A stretch of DNA of 64,000 nucleotides from JAMLHH01 sp964653095 (GCA_964653095.1 CAZZEH010000012.1:28733-92732), one strand, 5' to 3'; shown: positions 1 through 8,894, counted from the first letter of the stretch. Numbers and translations are program-made. The notes: a model not told the origin generated them from the letters alone.

Positions 1-2473
1 CATCGCTATAATCCTCGTCACATTCTGCTTCAACCTCCCATTCGTATTCAGTATTACACTGTAAATCTGAAATATTTAATCTATTACTACTTGCCCACGC
101 CCATCTAGACCAGCCACCTCCGACTCTTCTGTATCTCACGTCGTACCCAACTGCTCCCGATACACTGTTCCACCTTAAGGTAGCTGAGGTTTGAGAAATG
201 CCGTCTTCTCTTAGATTTGTTGGAGCATTGCAATCTCCTCCGCTGCTCCCTCCTGATGAGAATGCACAAATAGAAAAATTACCTGAACTATTACTGTTAG
301 TGCCGTAGCTAAAAACCCTAATATAGTAGGTTCTTCCTGCTACTGGGGTAAACACTAAATTTTCTGTTACACCTGGTCCATTTCCAGAGGGGTCTGCGCA
401 ATTAATTTGCGTAAGATTGGAACAAGAACCCTCATAAAGCCCTACCACCACATCGAAATTATTTGTATTTGACGTAGGTGTTACCCTAACCGTAACAGGA
501 TTAGTATTTGCAGGGGTGATTGCAAACCAAACATCATCATCGGTTCTATCTGCATTGTATTCAGCGTTACAATTTGTCCCTCCATAAAAGGCAGGAATAT
601 TTGAAGAACGTGTTGCTCCCACAGTAGAACAATTTGTACCGCTACATGTTCCGTTTGTGTTTATAGTTAGAGTACGAGCTGAACACGGGTCGTCGTTGTT
701 GCACATAACACCGCCGCTGCTACAAGTACTTGTATTTGCCGCTCTGGAACTTGAATTGGTACTTGCACAATTATTATATGCTCTTACACGGTAATAGTAG
801 GTGGTGTTACATGACAAACCACTCACATTATAAGATGTTACATTGCCAACATTAAGATTATTATAACCGCTTACCAAAGAAGAAAAAGATGAATTAGCAG
901 ATATATCTAAACGGTAACTTGCAGCCCCGCTTACACTATTCCAATTTGCCCGAAAGCCTGTTTGGGTAGGATTAGTCGCGGCATTGGTGGTAGGAGCTGA
1001 TGGTGGAGTGCAGCCACAACTGTTTGTTGTAAACGCTGCGGAAGTCCTGTATGCAGAAACAGAGTTATCACAGCTTGTTCTTGCTCTTACTTTTAGATAA
1101 TATTGCGTACCACAAGATAAACCCGTTGCAATCACAGGAAATGTTGCGGTTGTTCCTCGTGCAGTATAACCACTCTCATAAGTAACAGATGAACTTGTGC
1201 CAACTGCCCACTCGTAGGTTATTACCGGACTGCCCGATGGGCTTCCCGGTGTCCATGAAAGGTTAGCTGTGGCTTGTCCGGTGGAGGTAGCTGTTGCACT
1301 TGCAGGAGTGCCGGGAGTGGTACATGTAGAGGAAGATTGCTTCACACAAATTTGAAAATTACCTCCACCTGAGCCGACTCCGTAGTGATACACTCTAACG
1401 TACAAAGTTTGGTTACTCGTAGGAGTATAACTCACTTGATTTAATACACCCGTACTTCCCGTTTGATCATCACAAGCAACGCTGGAGCCATTACAGGATC
1501 CGGTTCTTATCTCCACTACACCATCAAAACCTGTCCCATTTAAGAGATTTACTGTATATGTTGTTCCTGCTGTAGCAGAAAATCGAAACCAAACATCATC
1601 ATCTGCATTACCTCCTGTAAATCCATTACATGGAGAGGTTGCAGGAATACTTTGTGTTGCACAGTTTGTAGAGAATGTTTGATAGTTGCAATTGATAGAA
1701 GGTGTTAATAGTATGGCATCAACACAGTTATCATTGGAAGGTGGGGTGCAGGGAGTGGTTCCACAGCCATTCACATTCTGATATATCCTTAACGGGGGCT
1801 GACTACATATTGAATAATCGGACAACTTTGTTGGAAAAACAGAAACTCCTGGGTCTGCAACTAAAAAATCAGAATTTGAAGTTCCGTTTCCTGAATAACT
1901 ATAAACCGTAACAAAATGGTCACAGTTTCCTCCTGACTTGCCATAAGGATTATCTACACGAACAATTACAGGATTCCCAACCTCCAATTCGGAACGTATT
2001 CTAGAAAGAGAAAAAGAAGTATTCCCTACATATCTCAAAGATGTCGATGCCTCAGGATATTTAGCGGCCACTGACCAATCTATATCACAACCATTGGCAT
2101 ATCCACCGTTGCTTCTTAACCAAGTATTTAATTGTTTAGGGTTAACATTTACACCATTTATTTTTAGAAGCATAGCAGCAGAAGCCATTGCACAACCAGC
2201 TATACAAACTGTACTATTACATGTTCCTAGTAAATCATTGGCCCAGATAGAATTGCATTGCCGATAATGTGTGATTGACATTAAACAAGAAGTTTTCCCA
2301 CTAGGTAAAATCTTTGGGGAAGGTAAAAAGTCATTTGTATCTATATAAGGACCAGGTACTTCATAAGATTGTTCTTGCCCCCATCCCGTAAAAGGCATCA
2401 ACAACATCAAAAATAATAGTATCGAAGATGCAGATAGCCTGCGCAGACGGAATGGTATGTCGGGTATATTCAT
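1..2473 (-). CDS. Large secreted C39-like cysteine peptidase with fibronectin type III and DDVWF modules (3' end beyond window)
   Basis: An open frame runs uninterrupted from an ATG at 2473 to the window edge, at least 824 codons, so the C-terminus is missing. The N-terminus has a basic stretch and a hydrophobic signal segment (about residues 14-32). Residues about 60-215 look like a papain-fold C39-like peptidase: Cys in IAGCAMASAAM (C94), His in CDHFVTV (H186) and Asp in VADPG (D207) would form the active site. Two PPC-like modules follow, each with DDDVWF and a YYIRV- or LYVRV-type strand, alternating with fibronectin type III domains (SYRLDIS, TYYYRVRAYN, EYEWEVEAE). The protein is rich in Cys, Asn and Ser, typical of Bacteroidota cell-surface proteins. 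A type IX sorting domain is expected beyond the edge but not seen. The peptidase call is inference from motif order; the substrate is unknown. Confidence 0.8.
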   Translation of the reverse strand, partial: MNIPDIPFRLRRLSASSILLFLMLLMPFTGWGQEQSYEVPGPYIDTNDFLPSPKILPSGKTSCLMSITHYRQCNSIWANDLLGTCNSTVCIAGCAMASAAMLLKINGVNVNPKQLNTWLRSNGGYANGCDIDWSVAAKYPEASTSLRYVGNTSFSLSRIRSELEVGNPVIVRVDNPYGKSGGNCDHFVTVYSYSGNGTSNSDFLVADPGVSVFPTKLSDYSICSQPPLRIYQNVNGCGTTPCTPPSNDNCVDAILLTPSINCNYQTFSTNCATQSIPATSPCNGFTGGNADDDVWFRFSATAGTTYTVNLLNGTGFDGVVEIRTGSCNGSSVACDDQTGSTGVLNQVSYTPTSNQTLYVRVYHYGVGSGGGNFQICVKQSSSTCTTPGTPASATATSTGQATANLSWTPGSPSGSPVITYEWAVGTSSSVTYESGYTARGTTATFPVIATGLSCGTQYYLKVRARTSCDNSVSAYRTSAAFTTNSCGCTPPSAPTTNAATNPTQTGFRANWNSVSGAASYRLDISANSSFSSLVSGYNNLNVGNVTSYNVSGLSCNTTYYYRVRAYNNCASTNSSSRAANTSTCSSGGVMCNNDDPCSARTLTINTNGTCSGTNCSTVGATRSSNIPAFYGGTNCNAEYNADRTDDDVWFAITPANTNPVTVRVTPTSNTNNFDVVVGLYEGSCSNLTQINCADPSGNGPGVTENLVFTPVAGRTYYIRVFSYGTNSNSSGNFSICAFSSGGSSGGDCNAPTNLREDGISQTSATLRWNSVSGAVGYDVRYRRVGGGWSRWAWASSNRLNISDLQCNTEYEWEVEAECDEDYSD

Positions 2474-2590
2474 AAGAATGCGTTTTTATTTTTTTATTCA
2501 CAGTCAGCGATCCGCAGTCGACACTTCGAGAACCTCAGAGACCTCCTCAGTAAAATCGAACGGTCAACCGTGGACTTTCCCCCTACTTGC

Positions 2591-2639
2591 CTGGCTTTTC
2601 GGAAGCGCCCCCAATTTTTAGAGTGATTTGGGATGCACT
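2591..2639. repeat. 49-bp direct repeat, copy 1
   Basis: Nearly identical (about four mismatches) and in the same orientation to 6939-6987. It lies 14 nt past the stop of the DUF4282 gene and upstream of the C39/FnIII gene. Just before it, 2526-2550 carries a fragment (cttcgag, then cctcag, then ctcctcag) of the repeat seen at 22.7-23.2 kb. The two 49-bp copies bracket the envelope-protein operon. Confidence 0.75.
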
Positions 2640-2653
2640 TTATCTTGAGTGTT

Positions 2654-2911
2654 TTATTTCTCTTGATCTCTTATTGCCTGAAGATTATCGTTGATTTTGA
2701 AAATCACTATTAGCAGTTCGCACCAGACACGAGCTGTTAGTCCGCCTAACAGAATTATGACGATGCCGCCCAAAATGTTAACAAAATCGAATCCGTCACT
2801 AAACATAAAGCTAAGGCCACCAATACATATACCGGCTAATAAGAGCCAATAGATAATTACAATGATTTTTGATGTAAGCATTGTATCAAAAAATAAAATC
2901 TGATTTTTCAT
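2654..2911 (-). CDS. DUF4282 family small membrane protein
   Basis: An 85-residue protein with two hydrophobic segments (about residues 14-36 and 42-62) and a C-terminal ARVWCELLIVIFKINDNLQ-type tail. The conserved (R/W)-x-C-E-L-x-I-V-x-F-K-I-x-D-x-L pattern is what I recall of the DUF4282 family, whose role is unknown. It is the last gene of a minus-strand run and starts 35 nt after the 199-residue membrane protein, so it is probably co-transcribed with it. Length fits the family. Confidence 0.75.
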   Translation of the reverse strand: MKNQILFFDTMLTSKIIVIIYWLLLAGICIGGLSFMFSDGFDFVNILGGIVIILLGGLTARVWCELLIVIFKINDNLQAIRDQEK

Positions 2912-2946
2912 AAGTATGATTTTTAAATTATAAATAAAGTCTAATC

Positions 2947-3546
2947 TTAAGTTTGGTTATCAATTATTTGATTTTTTGTATTATTAGCAATTGATGTCAA
3001 AGCCTTTATTTGCTCTGAAATAAATCTGGAAATCACTATCACGAAGAAGCCCATAATCGGCATAGTAATGACACTTAACCAGCCTACATTTAAAAATGGG
3101 AGATTAATATAGTTTGTTAAAGACTTGGCCTCATCGCCAAGAACCAAAGTTGCTATTAAAGCAAATCCAGCTCCGGCTAATCCAATGTAAGTTCCCAACC
3201 ATTCTCCTACGGTCTGAATAAAATGTGAGAAAACGGAAGTAGCAACAAAATCATCTTTCCCAGATGACGAGAGTTCCAAACTCGTCGCACGGAATACCCA
3301 AAGTTGAAAACTGACAAATCCAGTTAGAGCAATGATCAGCCAAACTATAAAAAATGCAAATGTAAACTTATCTGTCGAATGGCTAAAAATTCCGCTCTTA
3401 TATGTCTGATAGAGTATAACTAAGGGGATAATCAGGTTGATAATAGCAATTACATAATATAGCCAACTGAGAGGTTTGCGAAATAAATGTCCTTCGTCTA
3501 TATAATCTAAATAAGGTTTTGTAAAACTTAAAATTGAATTTTCCAT
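2947..3546 (-). CDS. Four-helix integral membrane protein of unknown function
   Basis: 199 residues with four predicted membrane spans (about 25-47, 62-85, 115-140 and 150-176) and short soluble ends; there is no signal peptide or recognisable catalytic motif. It lies between a lipase-like lipoprotein gene (25 nt upstream) and the DUF4282 gene (35 nt downstream), so the three probably form one transcript. I do not recognise the family. The pairing with another small membrane protein suggests a shared membrane complex, but that is inference. Confidence 0.7.
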   Translation of the reverse strand: MENSILSFTKPYLDYIDEGHLFRKPLSWLYYVIAIINLIIPLVILYQTYKSGIFSHSTDKFTFAFFIVWLIIALTGFVSFQLWVFRATSLELSSSGKDDFVATSVFSHFIQTVGEWLGTYIGLAGAGFALIATLVLGDEAKSLTNYINLPFLNVGWLSVITMPIMGFFVIVISRFISEQIKALTSIANNTKNQIIDNQT

Positions 3547-3571
3547 GATTGATTAGTCTAAAATGAAAAAA

Positions 3572-5542
3572 TTAGTCTTTTACGCAACGGCAGGAGTAGC
3601 CATATCCTTTAGGATCAACACCTCTATCCACATCATTTCTATTATGATATAAGTTCCTTGCCCAAGCAATATCTGTTGTGTTTTCTGTAGAACTCCACCA
3701 TAAGCCATTCAGTGAGATATTATTAAAAGTACCGTTACTATGACGATATCCACCTGGTAATGCAGAGAATCCACTTTGGTTACTGGCAATTCCATTGGTT
3801 TTCCATCCTCTTTCACTTTTTAATTTTCCTCCTGTATTTTGAATGGCTCCTCTCCAACCATGCTCCTCTGCTTCCGAGTGTGGCAACCCTTGGGAAAATT
3901 CTAATTCATTCCAGTCGGCATCAGTCGGGATGTGCCACCCTTGCGGACACAGCTTGCCGGTATTGACCGCATACCAGTTGTAGAGCTTGCCGTACTTTTC
4001 GTTATGCAAGGGCTCGTTAGTATAATAACTCCATGCGTCTGATGACGAGTTGCTCCATGCCGTATTATTGGTTATATTAGGAATAGTCGTACCGTCATTA
4101 TACTTCGTGGTTTTGAGGTTTTCCGCCATCCACGTTTGCGAACCTATCTGTATAGTTGCATATTTATTACCATCTATATCTGTAATATTACCATAAGACA
4201 AATCAGAGTTTAGAAAAGCATCTTTATTATACGTGTTGAGCTGCTCCGCTATATGCTGTATAATAGGATCATATCTTGTTTGAATGGTATGTGAAATTCG
4301 TTCGTCTATAGGAAATGTTTTTCCCTTCTTAAAACTTTCATTTCCCTGAATACCGAGGGCACTTTTTTTAGAAACAATTCCGTCCCCGTTTTCATTAGCT
4401 CCTACACTTGCTATTGGGTAGTAGTTTGTAAAAAGTGGTAAGGGGTTTTTATTGAGATTGTTTAAGAAAGATGAAGAAATATTTAGGTCTCTAAGTCCTT
4501 TTGTATTTTTAGAATAACCAATTAATTGGACAGGGTTGTTTAAAGCTATCTGAGTGCCTAAGAAATATTGTATTAAAGCAAGTTCTGCTCCCTTGTGAGG
4601 TGTACCAATGGTAATTAAATTTTTAACAAATTTAGATGATTGATGGTTTTCAATGGCACTCCTCGCAACTAATCCACCCATACTATGTCCGATAATATCC
4701 ACAGAAGCACCATTGGGTAGGTTTTTTAAGAAGTTTGCAAGAATTTCCCCATTTTCATCTATTCCCTTTCGTGTATCATACCCAAATGTTAAGTAATGTG
4801 TATATCCTGAAATATCTATTTGAGGCTCTATTTTGTTCAAAAACTCAGACCATGCATCAGATGGTTGGCTTGTCCATCCATGTACCATTAATAATATCTT
4901 GTCAGAATGGCTCAAAGTTGGAAGTTCAGAGAATAACAACTGTCCACTATTAGGTATTACTCTATTTACTCCCATTTCTATAGATGGAGGAGGGGTTTGT
5001 TTCCGCCTTAGAATATTGATTGCTATTTCGGTCGAAATAAAACCTATCCGCGCATTACCAGAGATTTTAGAATTATATATTTTTTCAAAATCCACATAGT
5101 GCAAACGTGCAATCAGTTTATTTTCAGACTCTTCCCAAAATAAGGGAAAAAATTTATCGCCGTTTCGGATAAAGATTCCGATTTGTTCTGCTTTAGTATA
5201 TCCTGATGGCTTGGAAATTTCTATTAGGACATCTTCTAAGAAAGAGTCCACTGTTGTTTCTATTGTGAAAGGCTTGCCGATTACTTCAAAATAAGGATTG
5301 GGTATGCTAGTGGATTCCTCACCAGAGTAGCCCACAGTTATTTCTGTACTTTCGCCTACAGCCCCTTTGGGGAATACCAATTTCACATCGCTGTTGATTT
5401 GAATATTTCCTCCTTCGGGAGTGATAGTCTGTGTGACCCATACAGGCTCTTCGGGCTTTTTGAGTGCATCTATATCCTTTTTGCAGGAGATAGCTGTTGC
5501 TACCACAAGCATGAAGAAAGTATATTGCAAGAACCTTTTCAT
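3572..5542 (-). CDS. Lipoprotein with alpha/beta-hydrolase (lipase-like) domain and C-terminal FISUMP domain
   Basis: 656 residues. The signal peptide ends in a lipobox (TAISC, lipidated Cys20), so it is an outer-membrane or surface lipoprotein. Residues about 37-110 resemble a ZU5-like beta domain (TPEGGNI, FPKGAVG). An alpha/beta hydrolase follows at about 205-435: oxyanion segment MVHGWTS, nucleophile elbow GHSMGG (Ser287), ITIGTPHKG, probable acid Asp387 (NGDGIVS) and His418. Residues 450-656 are a FISUMP domain (IGSQTWMAENL, LYNWYAV, PQGWHIPTDADW, GYSCRCVKD). It is probably an esterase or lipase with a carbohydrate- or surface-interacting tail; the substrate is unknown. It lies 26 nt after the lipoprotein gene that precedes it in the operon. 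Confidence 0.85.
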   Translation of the reverse strand: MKRFLQYTFFMLVVATAISCKKDIDALKKPEEPVWVTQTITPEGGNIQINSDVKLVFPKGAVGESTEITVGYSGEESTSIPNPYFEVIGKPFTIETTVDSFLEDVLIEISKPSGYTKAEQIGIFIRNGDKFFPLFWEESENKLIARLHYVDFEKIYNSKISGNARIGFISTEIAINILRRKQTPPPSIEMGVNRVIPNSGQLLFSELPTLSHSDKILLMVHGWTSQPSDAWSEFLNKIEPQIDISGYTHYLTFGYDTRKGIDENGEILANFLKNLPNGASVDIIGHSMGGLVARSAIENHQSSKFVKNLITIGTPHKGAELALIQYFLGTQIALNNPVQLIGYSKNTKGLRDLNISSSFLNNLNKNPLPLFTNYYPIASVGANENGDGIVSKKSALGIQGNESFKKGKTFPIDERISHTIQTRYDPIIQHIAEQLNTYNKDAFLNSDLSYGNITDIDGNKYATIQIGSQTWMAENLKTTKYNDGTTIPNITNNTAWSNSSSDAWSYYTNEPLHNEKYGKLYNWYAVNTGKLCPQGWHIPTDADWNELEFSQGLPHSEAEEHGWRGAIQNTGGKLKSERGWKTNGIASNQSGFSALPGGYRHSNGTFNNISLNGLWWSSTENTTDIAWARNLYHNRNDVDRGVDPKGYGYSCRCVKD

Positions 5543-5568
5543 AACAGATTTTTTGTTTTCAATAATAC

Positions 5569-6276
5569 CTATCGGCTACTGATAGATGTTGGTAGATTTC
5601 TTTCTTGGGTATTCCCTTTACCTCCTTCTTCATAATAATAGTTTATGAGTTCAGAAAAACCATCGCTGTCATGAAATACCCTGCAATCATCGTTCTCTAT
5701 CCAAATATCGTTCGGATCTCCGCCATCATCCACCATAATCAAGGCAGTGTACAGATTTTCTATTCCTCCATCTACTATTTTTCCCGAATATACCTCCACT
5801 GTCTTGTTAACTGCACTTGTCCGAGTATCATAACCTATTACCTGAGCAAAGACAGAAAATTGATTGCCGCTTCCTACAACATAAGCCCCTATTCCTTCAC
5901 CTAAAGCAGTTCCTGAACTGATAGTTTCTTTCGTTGTTAACAAAACGGTCAGTTTTTTTCTGTCTTGTTTTTCAAAAGACAACGTCATATCGGCAAATTT
6001 TTTTCCTATCTCATCATCCCACCTATTGCTTTCTAATAAAATATGGGGCGACACGAAATAAGATGCTTTAGATTTTCCGCCTGTGAGTGAGGGTGGATTA
6101 TCCCCACCATAAATGGGCATTCCCAGTTCTTTCATAATGTCAATAATGTAATCGGGGGCGATGGCATTGATGTCTTTGGTCAAGCCGTTTTTGTCTAGTT
6201 TGTCTTTCTTACATCCCGGTGCAATAAAGGACGTAAGTATCAGTATCATGCATAGGAAGTGAAAAGTTTTGTTCAT
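5569..6276 (-). CDS. Lipoprotein of unknown function
   Basis: 235 residues. The N-terminus is a lipoprotein signal with lipobox IAPGC (lipidated Cys22) followed by KKDKLDK. The remainder is soluble and mixed alpha/beta, with no membrane span and no motif I recognise; the tail is acidic (DDCRVFHDSDG). It is the first gene of the four-gene minus-strand run ending with the DUF4282 gene, 26 nt upstream of the lipase-like lipoprotein. It could be a partner or chaperone of that enzyme, but this rests only on position. Confidence 0.7.
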   Translation of the reverse strand: MNKTFHFLCMILILTSFIAPGCKKDKLDKNGLTKDINAIAPDYIIDIMKELGMPIYGGDNPPSLTGGKSKASYFVSPHILLESNRWDDEIGKKFADMTLSFEKQDRKKLTVLLTTKETISSGTALGEGIGAYVVGSGNQFSVFAQVIGYDTRTSAVNKTVEVYSGKIVDGGIENLYTALIMVDDGGDPNDIWIENDDCRVFHDSDGFSELINYYYEEGGKGNTQERNLPTSISSR

Positions 6277-6415
6277 GATATCTTTTTTGTGTTAAAGGAA
6301 AAATCAGTGGTTAAGAAACAGTTTGCTTATTCTCACTATGATGCTTCTTAACCACTTGCTTACTTTACTTTTTATTTTATAGAATAGAAAGAAAGTGTTT
6401 AACTGATTTTGAAAA

Positions 6416-6910
6416 TTAATTCCATGGGTTAGCAGAGTATTCCATGAGGATATTCTGATAATGCCTATTTTTCTTCTTTTTAGCTTTGGCTCCAAATACA
6501 AATGAAGTTGCACCACCACCCAAAAATATTATTCCTGGAACTATAGTTGCTGCGACACTCCCCCCGCCTGATTCACCATATCCATAGTATAAATCTTTTT
6601 TGGCTGTAACAATAGGTGTCATAGACATAATTGTAACACCGAGCCCTAAACCGACATATCCTAAAACTTTAAATAATTTTTCATTCTTCCAAGCGTTGTT
6701 ATAACCGTTGATATCACAATTTAATTTTTTGTTTTTCCAATCGTATCGTGCCAGATTCATACCCTGAAGATTAAAGTACGCCAGTGTGTAATCTTTCATC
6801 GGTGCCCGCTGTTGCATGTGAATTGGGCAGTCTGCCACTTCTGTCTGTGCGTTTGCCTGCTGTACAAATCCTAAAGCCAGCAACAAAATAATTACATGTG
6901 TTTTTTTCAT
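6416..6910 (-). CDS. Small exported protein with two membrane segments
   Basis: 164 residues. It has a clear signal peptide (MKKTHVIILLLALGF, cleavage after ANAQ-type residues near 22), then a soluble region with two Cys, then two glycine-rich hydrophobic segments (about 92-112 and 124-145) and a basic AKKKKNRHYQN tail. I do not recognise the family; the helical pair and lysine tail suggest a small inner-membrane protein or an envelope stress protein. A 139-nt gap separates it from the lipoprotein gene downstream, and the second 49-bp direct repeat lies 29 nt upstream of its start. Confidence 0.7.
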   Translation of the reverse strand: MKKTHVIILLLALGFVQQANAQTEVADCPIHMQQRAPMKDYTLAYFNLQGMNLARYDWKNKKLNCDINGYNNAWKNEKLFKVLGYVGLGLGVTIMSMTPIVTAKKDLYYGYGESGGGSVAATIVPGIIFLGGGATSFVFGAKAKKKKNRHYQNILMEYSANPWN

Positions 6911-6938
6911 ATTTTATTTTTTTAAATAATCTACTCGT

Positions 6939-6987
6939 CTGGCTTTTCGAATCCGCCCCCAACTTTTAGAGTGATTTGGGATGCACT
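6939..6987. repeat. 49-bp direct repeat, copy 2
   Basis: Second copy of the sequence at 2591-2639, same orientation, about four differences. Both copies sit upstream of minus-strand genes, so they may be a dispersed intergenic element, a duplicated promoter-side sequence, or the two ends of an inserted segment. I see no integrase or transposase between them. Confidence 0.75.
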
Positions 6988-7103
6988 ATGCATATAAAAT
7001 TTTGTGCTTCAAATCTACCGAATGTTAAGTATGGTTAATGAACGTGTAAAAGGTATTATATACGTCATACGTGTATTTTGTGCATTACTTGCATTTGTCG
7101 TCA

Positions 7104-7138
7104 AATCATCCTATTTTTCCTGCGTAATTAGGATGATT
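7104..7138. promoter_or_regulatory. Perfect 10-bp inverted repeat upstream of the XRE gene
   Basis: AATCATCCTA (7104-7113) and TAGGATGATT (7129-7138) are exact inverted repeats separated by 15 nt. They lie 51 nt upstream of the regulator ATG. This is a candidate operator for the regulator itself or a hairpin in its leader. Confidence 0.5.
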
Positions 7139-7188
7139 CATGGTTGTTCATACCAAATAAAAAATTACTTTTATTTAAATTATGCTCT

Positions 7189-7545
7189 ATGGAGATTGGA
7201 TATAAAATAAGGAAAATACGAGAGATTAAGGGATTCACAAGAGAGTATATGGCGGCTCTGTTAGAGATGAGTGTTACGAATTATGGCAGGATAGAGCGCG
7301 ATGAAATTCCGATTACATTAGATAAATTACAGGCTATTTCTGAATCTTTGGGAGTGAATTATCTTGATATTCTTTCGTTTGACGAAAAGCAGGTATTCAA
7401 TTTTGTTCAAAATGATCACTCCAAAGGTTATAATATCTATCAGCAAAATATATATAACTCGCAGGAGATAGCTCAGAAGCTAAATGAACTTGAAGAGAAA
7501 ATACAGAGCTTAGAAAAGCAGATTCAGAATAGACAAGCTCTGTAA
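7189..7545 (+). CDS. XRE-family helix-turn-helix regulator with C-terminal coiled coil
   Basis: 118 residues from the ATG at 7189 (MEIGYKIRKIRE). An in-frame ATG at 7144 would add 15 unlikely residues. Residues about 4-60 are a Cro/CI-type HTH (IRKIREIKGFTREYMA, LEMSVTNYGRIERDE, LDKLQAISESLGV). Residues about 90-118 form a short leucine-heptad coiled coil (ELEEKIQSLEKQI) likely used for dimerisation. No sensory domain is present. It is monocistronic, with the perfect inverted repeat at 7104-7138 upstream suggesting autoregulation. Small HTH proteins of this layout are frequent in Bacteroidota; the target genes are unknown. Confidence 0.8.
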   Translation: MEIGYKIRKIREIKGFTREYMAALLEMSVTNYGRIERDEIPITLDKLQAISESLGVNYLDILSFDEKQVFNFVQNDHSKGYNIYQQNIYNSQEIAQKLNELEEKIQSLEKQIQNRQAL

Positions 7546-7715
7546 AATATAAGCTATACTTGACTTCCTGTTTTTTTGTTCCGAATTAGTTTTCGCACAT
7601 GTGAGATATGATAAAAATAATCTCTCTCACAATTCATTAAATCCGGAAAGCAGATTCTGTTTTACGGCTTGATATCTTTGGTCTGATTTTTTAGCAGTCT
7701 GTGGGAATTATAGTG

Positions 7716-7723
7716 TATTTTTG
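7716..7723 (+). promoter_or_regulatory. Bacteroidota-type -7 box for hisB
   Basis: TATTTTTG matches the TAnnTTTG consensus exactly and lies 39 nt before the hisB start. No good -33 TTTG box is seen at the usual 17-23 nt upstream. Confidence 0.5.
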
Positions 7724-7762
7724 CAGTGATTTTTAACAGCAGAAAGAAATTATTTAAAAGAT

Positions 7763-8890
7763 ATGCCCAAAAAAGTACTATTTATTGATCGTGACGGAAC
7801 TTTAATTCGTGAGCCCGAAGACCTGCAGATTGACTCTTATGAAAAATTATCTTTTTTACCTGGCACTCTGCGTTATCTGAGGAAAATTGCAGAAGAATTG
7901 GACTATGAGCTGGTCATGGTGACCAATCAGGACGGTCTGGGTACGGACAGTTTCCCGGAAGATACTTTTTGGGGACCGCAAAATAAAATGTTAGAAATTT
8001 TAGAGGGGGAGGGCATCCGTTTTGCACAAATTCATATTGACCGCACGTTTGCCAAAGACAATGCTTCTACGCGTAAACCCGGGACCGCTCTGCTGACGGA
8101 GTATTTTTCGGAAGAATATGATTTGGCAGGGAGTTTTGTTATTGGAGACCGAATGACGGATGTGCAGCTTGCCAAAAATCTTGGCGCTAAAGGAATATTG
8201 ATTGGCAGAAGTACAGATACCGAAGATGACAGTCTGTTAGATTTGGAGTCCTTAAAAGACAGTCTTGCCTTAGATGCAGAAAGTTGGGAAGAAATATATC
8301 ATTTTCTGAATCATCCGCCGCGTATCGGCCATGTGAAGCGTACCACTAATGAGACCGACATTGATATTACGATAAATTTGGATGGTACAGGCCAGGCGGA
8401 TATGGATACCGGTCTGGGCTTTTTTGATCACATGCTTCACCAGCTTGCGAGACATTCCGGCTGCGATATCCGTATTCATGTAAAAGGCGATTTGCACATA
8501 GACGAACATCATACAATAGAAGATACTGCTATCGCACTTGGGGAGGCTTTCAGACAGGCATTGGGCAATAAAATGGGGATTGAAAGATACGGTTTTCTTC
8601 TGCCTATGGATGATGCACTGGCTCAGGTTGCGATTGACTTCTCAGGCCGTGCCTGGATTGTGTGGGAGGCAGAATATAAGCGCGAGATGGTAGGGGATAT
8701 GCCCACAGAAATGTTTTACCACTTTTTTAAATCATTTTCAGATGCGGCAGCCTGCAATCTGAACATCAAAGTTGAAGGCGAAAATGAGCATCATAAAATA
8801 GAGGCTACGTTTAAAGCATTGGCCAAAGCAATCAAAATGGCGGTCAGGAGAACGGGGAAAGGGTTGCCGAGTACAAAAGGATTATTGTAA
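7763..8890 (+). CDS. hisB: Bifunctional histidinol-phosphatase / imidazoleglycerol-phosphate dehydratase HisB
   Basis: 375 residues, the length of the fused enzyme. The N-terminal HAD phosphatase (about 1-165) has the DxD nucleophile motif FIDRDGTL (D9, D11), MVTNQDG and GDRMTD; it catalyses dephosphorylation of histidinol phosphate. The C-terminal dehydratase (about 187-375) has DTGLGFFDHMLHQLARH, DEHHTIEDTAIALGEA and GENEHHKIEATFKALA, the metal-binding His/Glu clusters of IGP dehydratase. The Cys residues that bind zinc in E. coli HisB-N are absent here (FAKDNASTRKPGT). It stands alone on the plus strand ahead of convergent aroK (5-nt gap), away from the other his genes. Confidence 0.95.
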   Translation: MPKKVLFIDRDGTLIREPEDLQIDSYEKLSFLPGTLRYLRKIAEELDYELVMVTNQDGLGTDSFPEDTFWGPQNKMLEILEGEGIRFAQIHIDRTFAKDNASTRKPGTALLTEYFSEEYDLAGSFVIGDRMTDVQLAKNLGAKGILIGRSTDTEDDSLLDLESLKDSLALDAESWEEIYHFLNHPPRIGHVKRTTNETDIDITINLDGTGQADMDTGLGFFDHMLHQLARHSGCDIRIHVKGDLHIDEHHTIEDTAIALGEAFRQALGNKMGIERYGFLLPMDDALAQVAIDFSGRAWIVWEAEYKREMVGDMPTEMFYHFFKSFSDAAACNLNIKVEGENEHHKIEATFKALAKAIKMAVRRTGKGLPSTKGLL

Positions 8891-8894
8891 AAAA

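Noticed and set aside
1702..1911. 69-residue plus-strand ORF
   Set aside because: Antisense to the long minus-strand C39/FnIII gene, whose reading frame gives clear domains.
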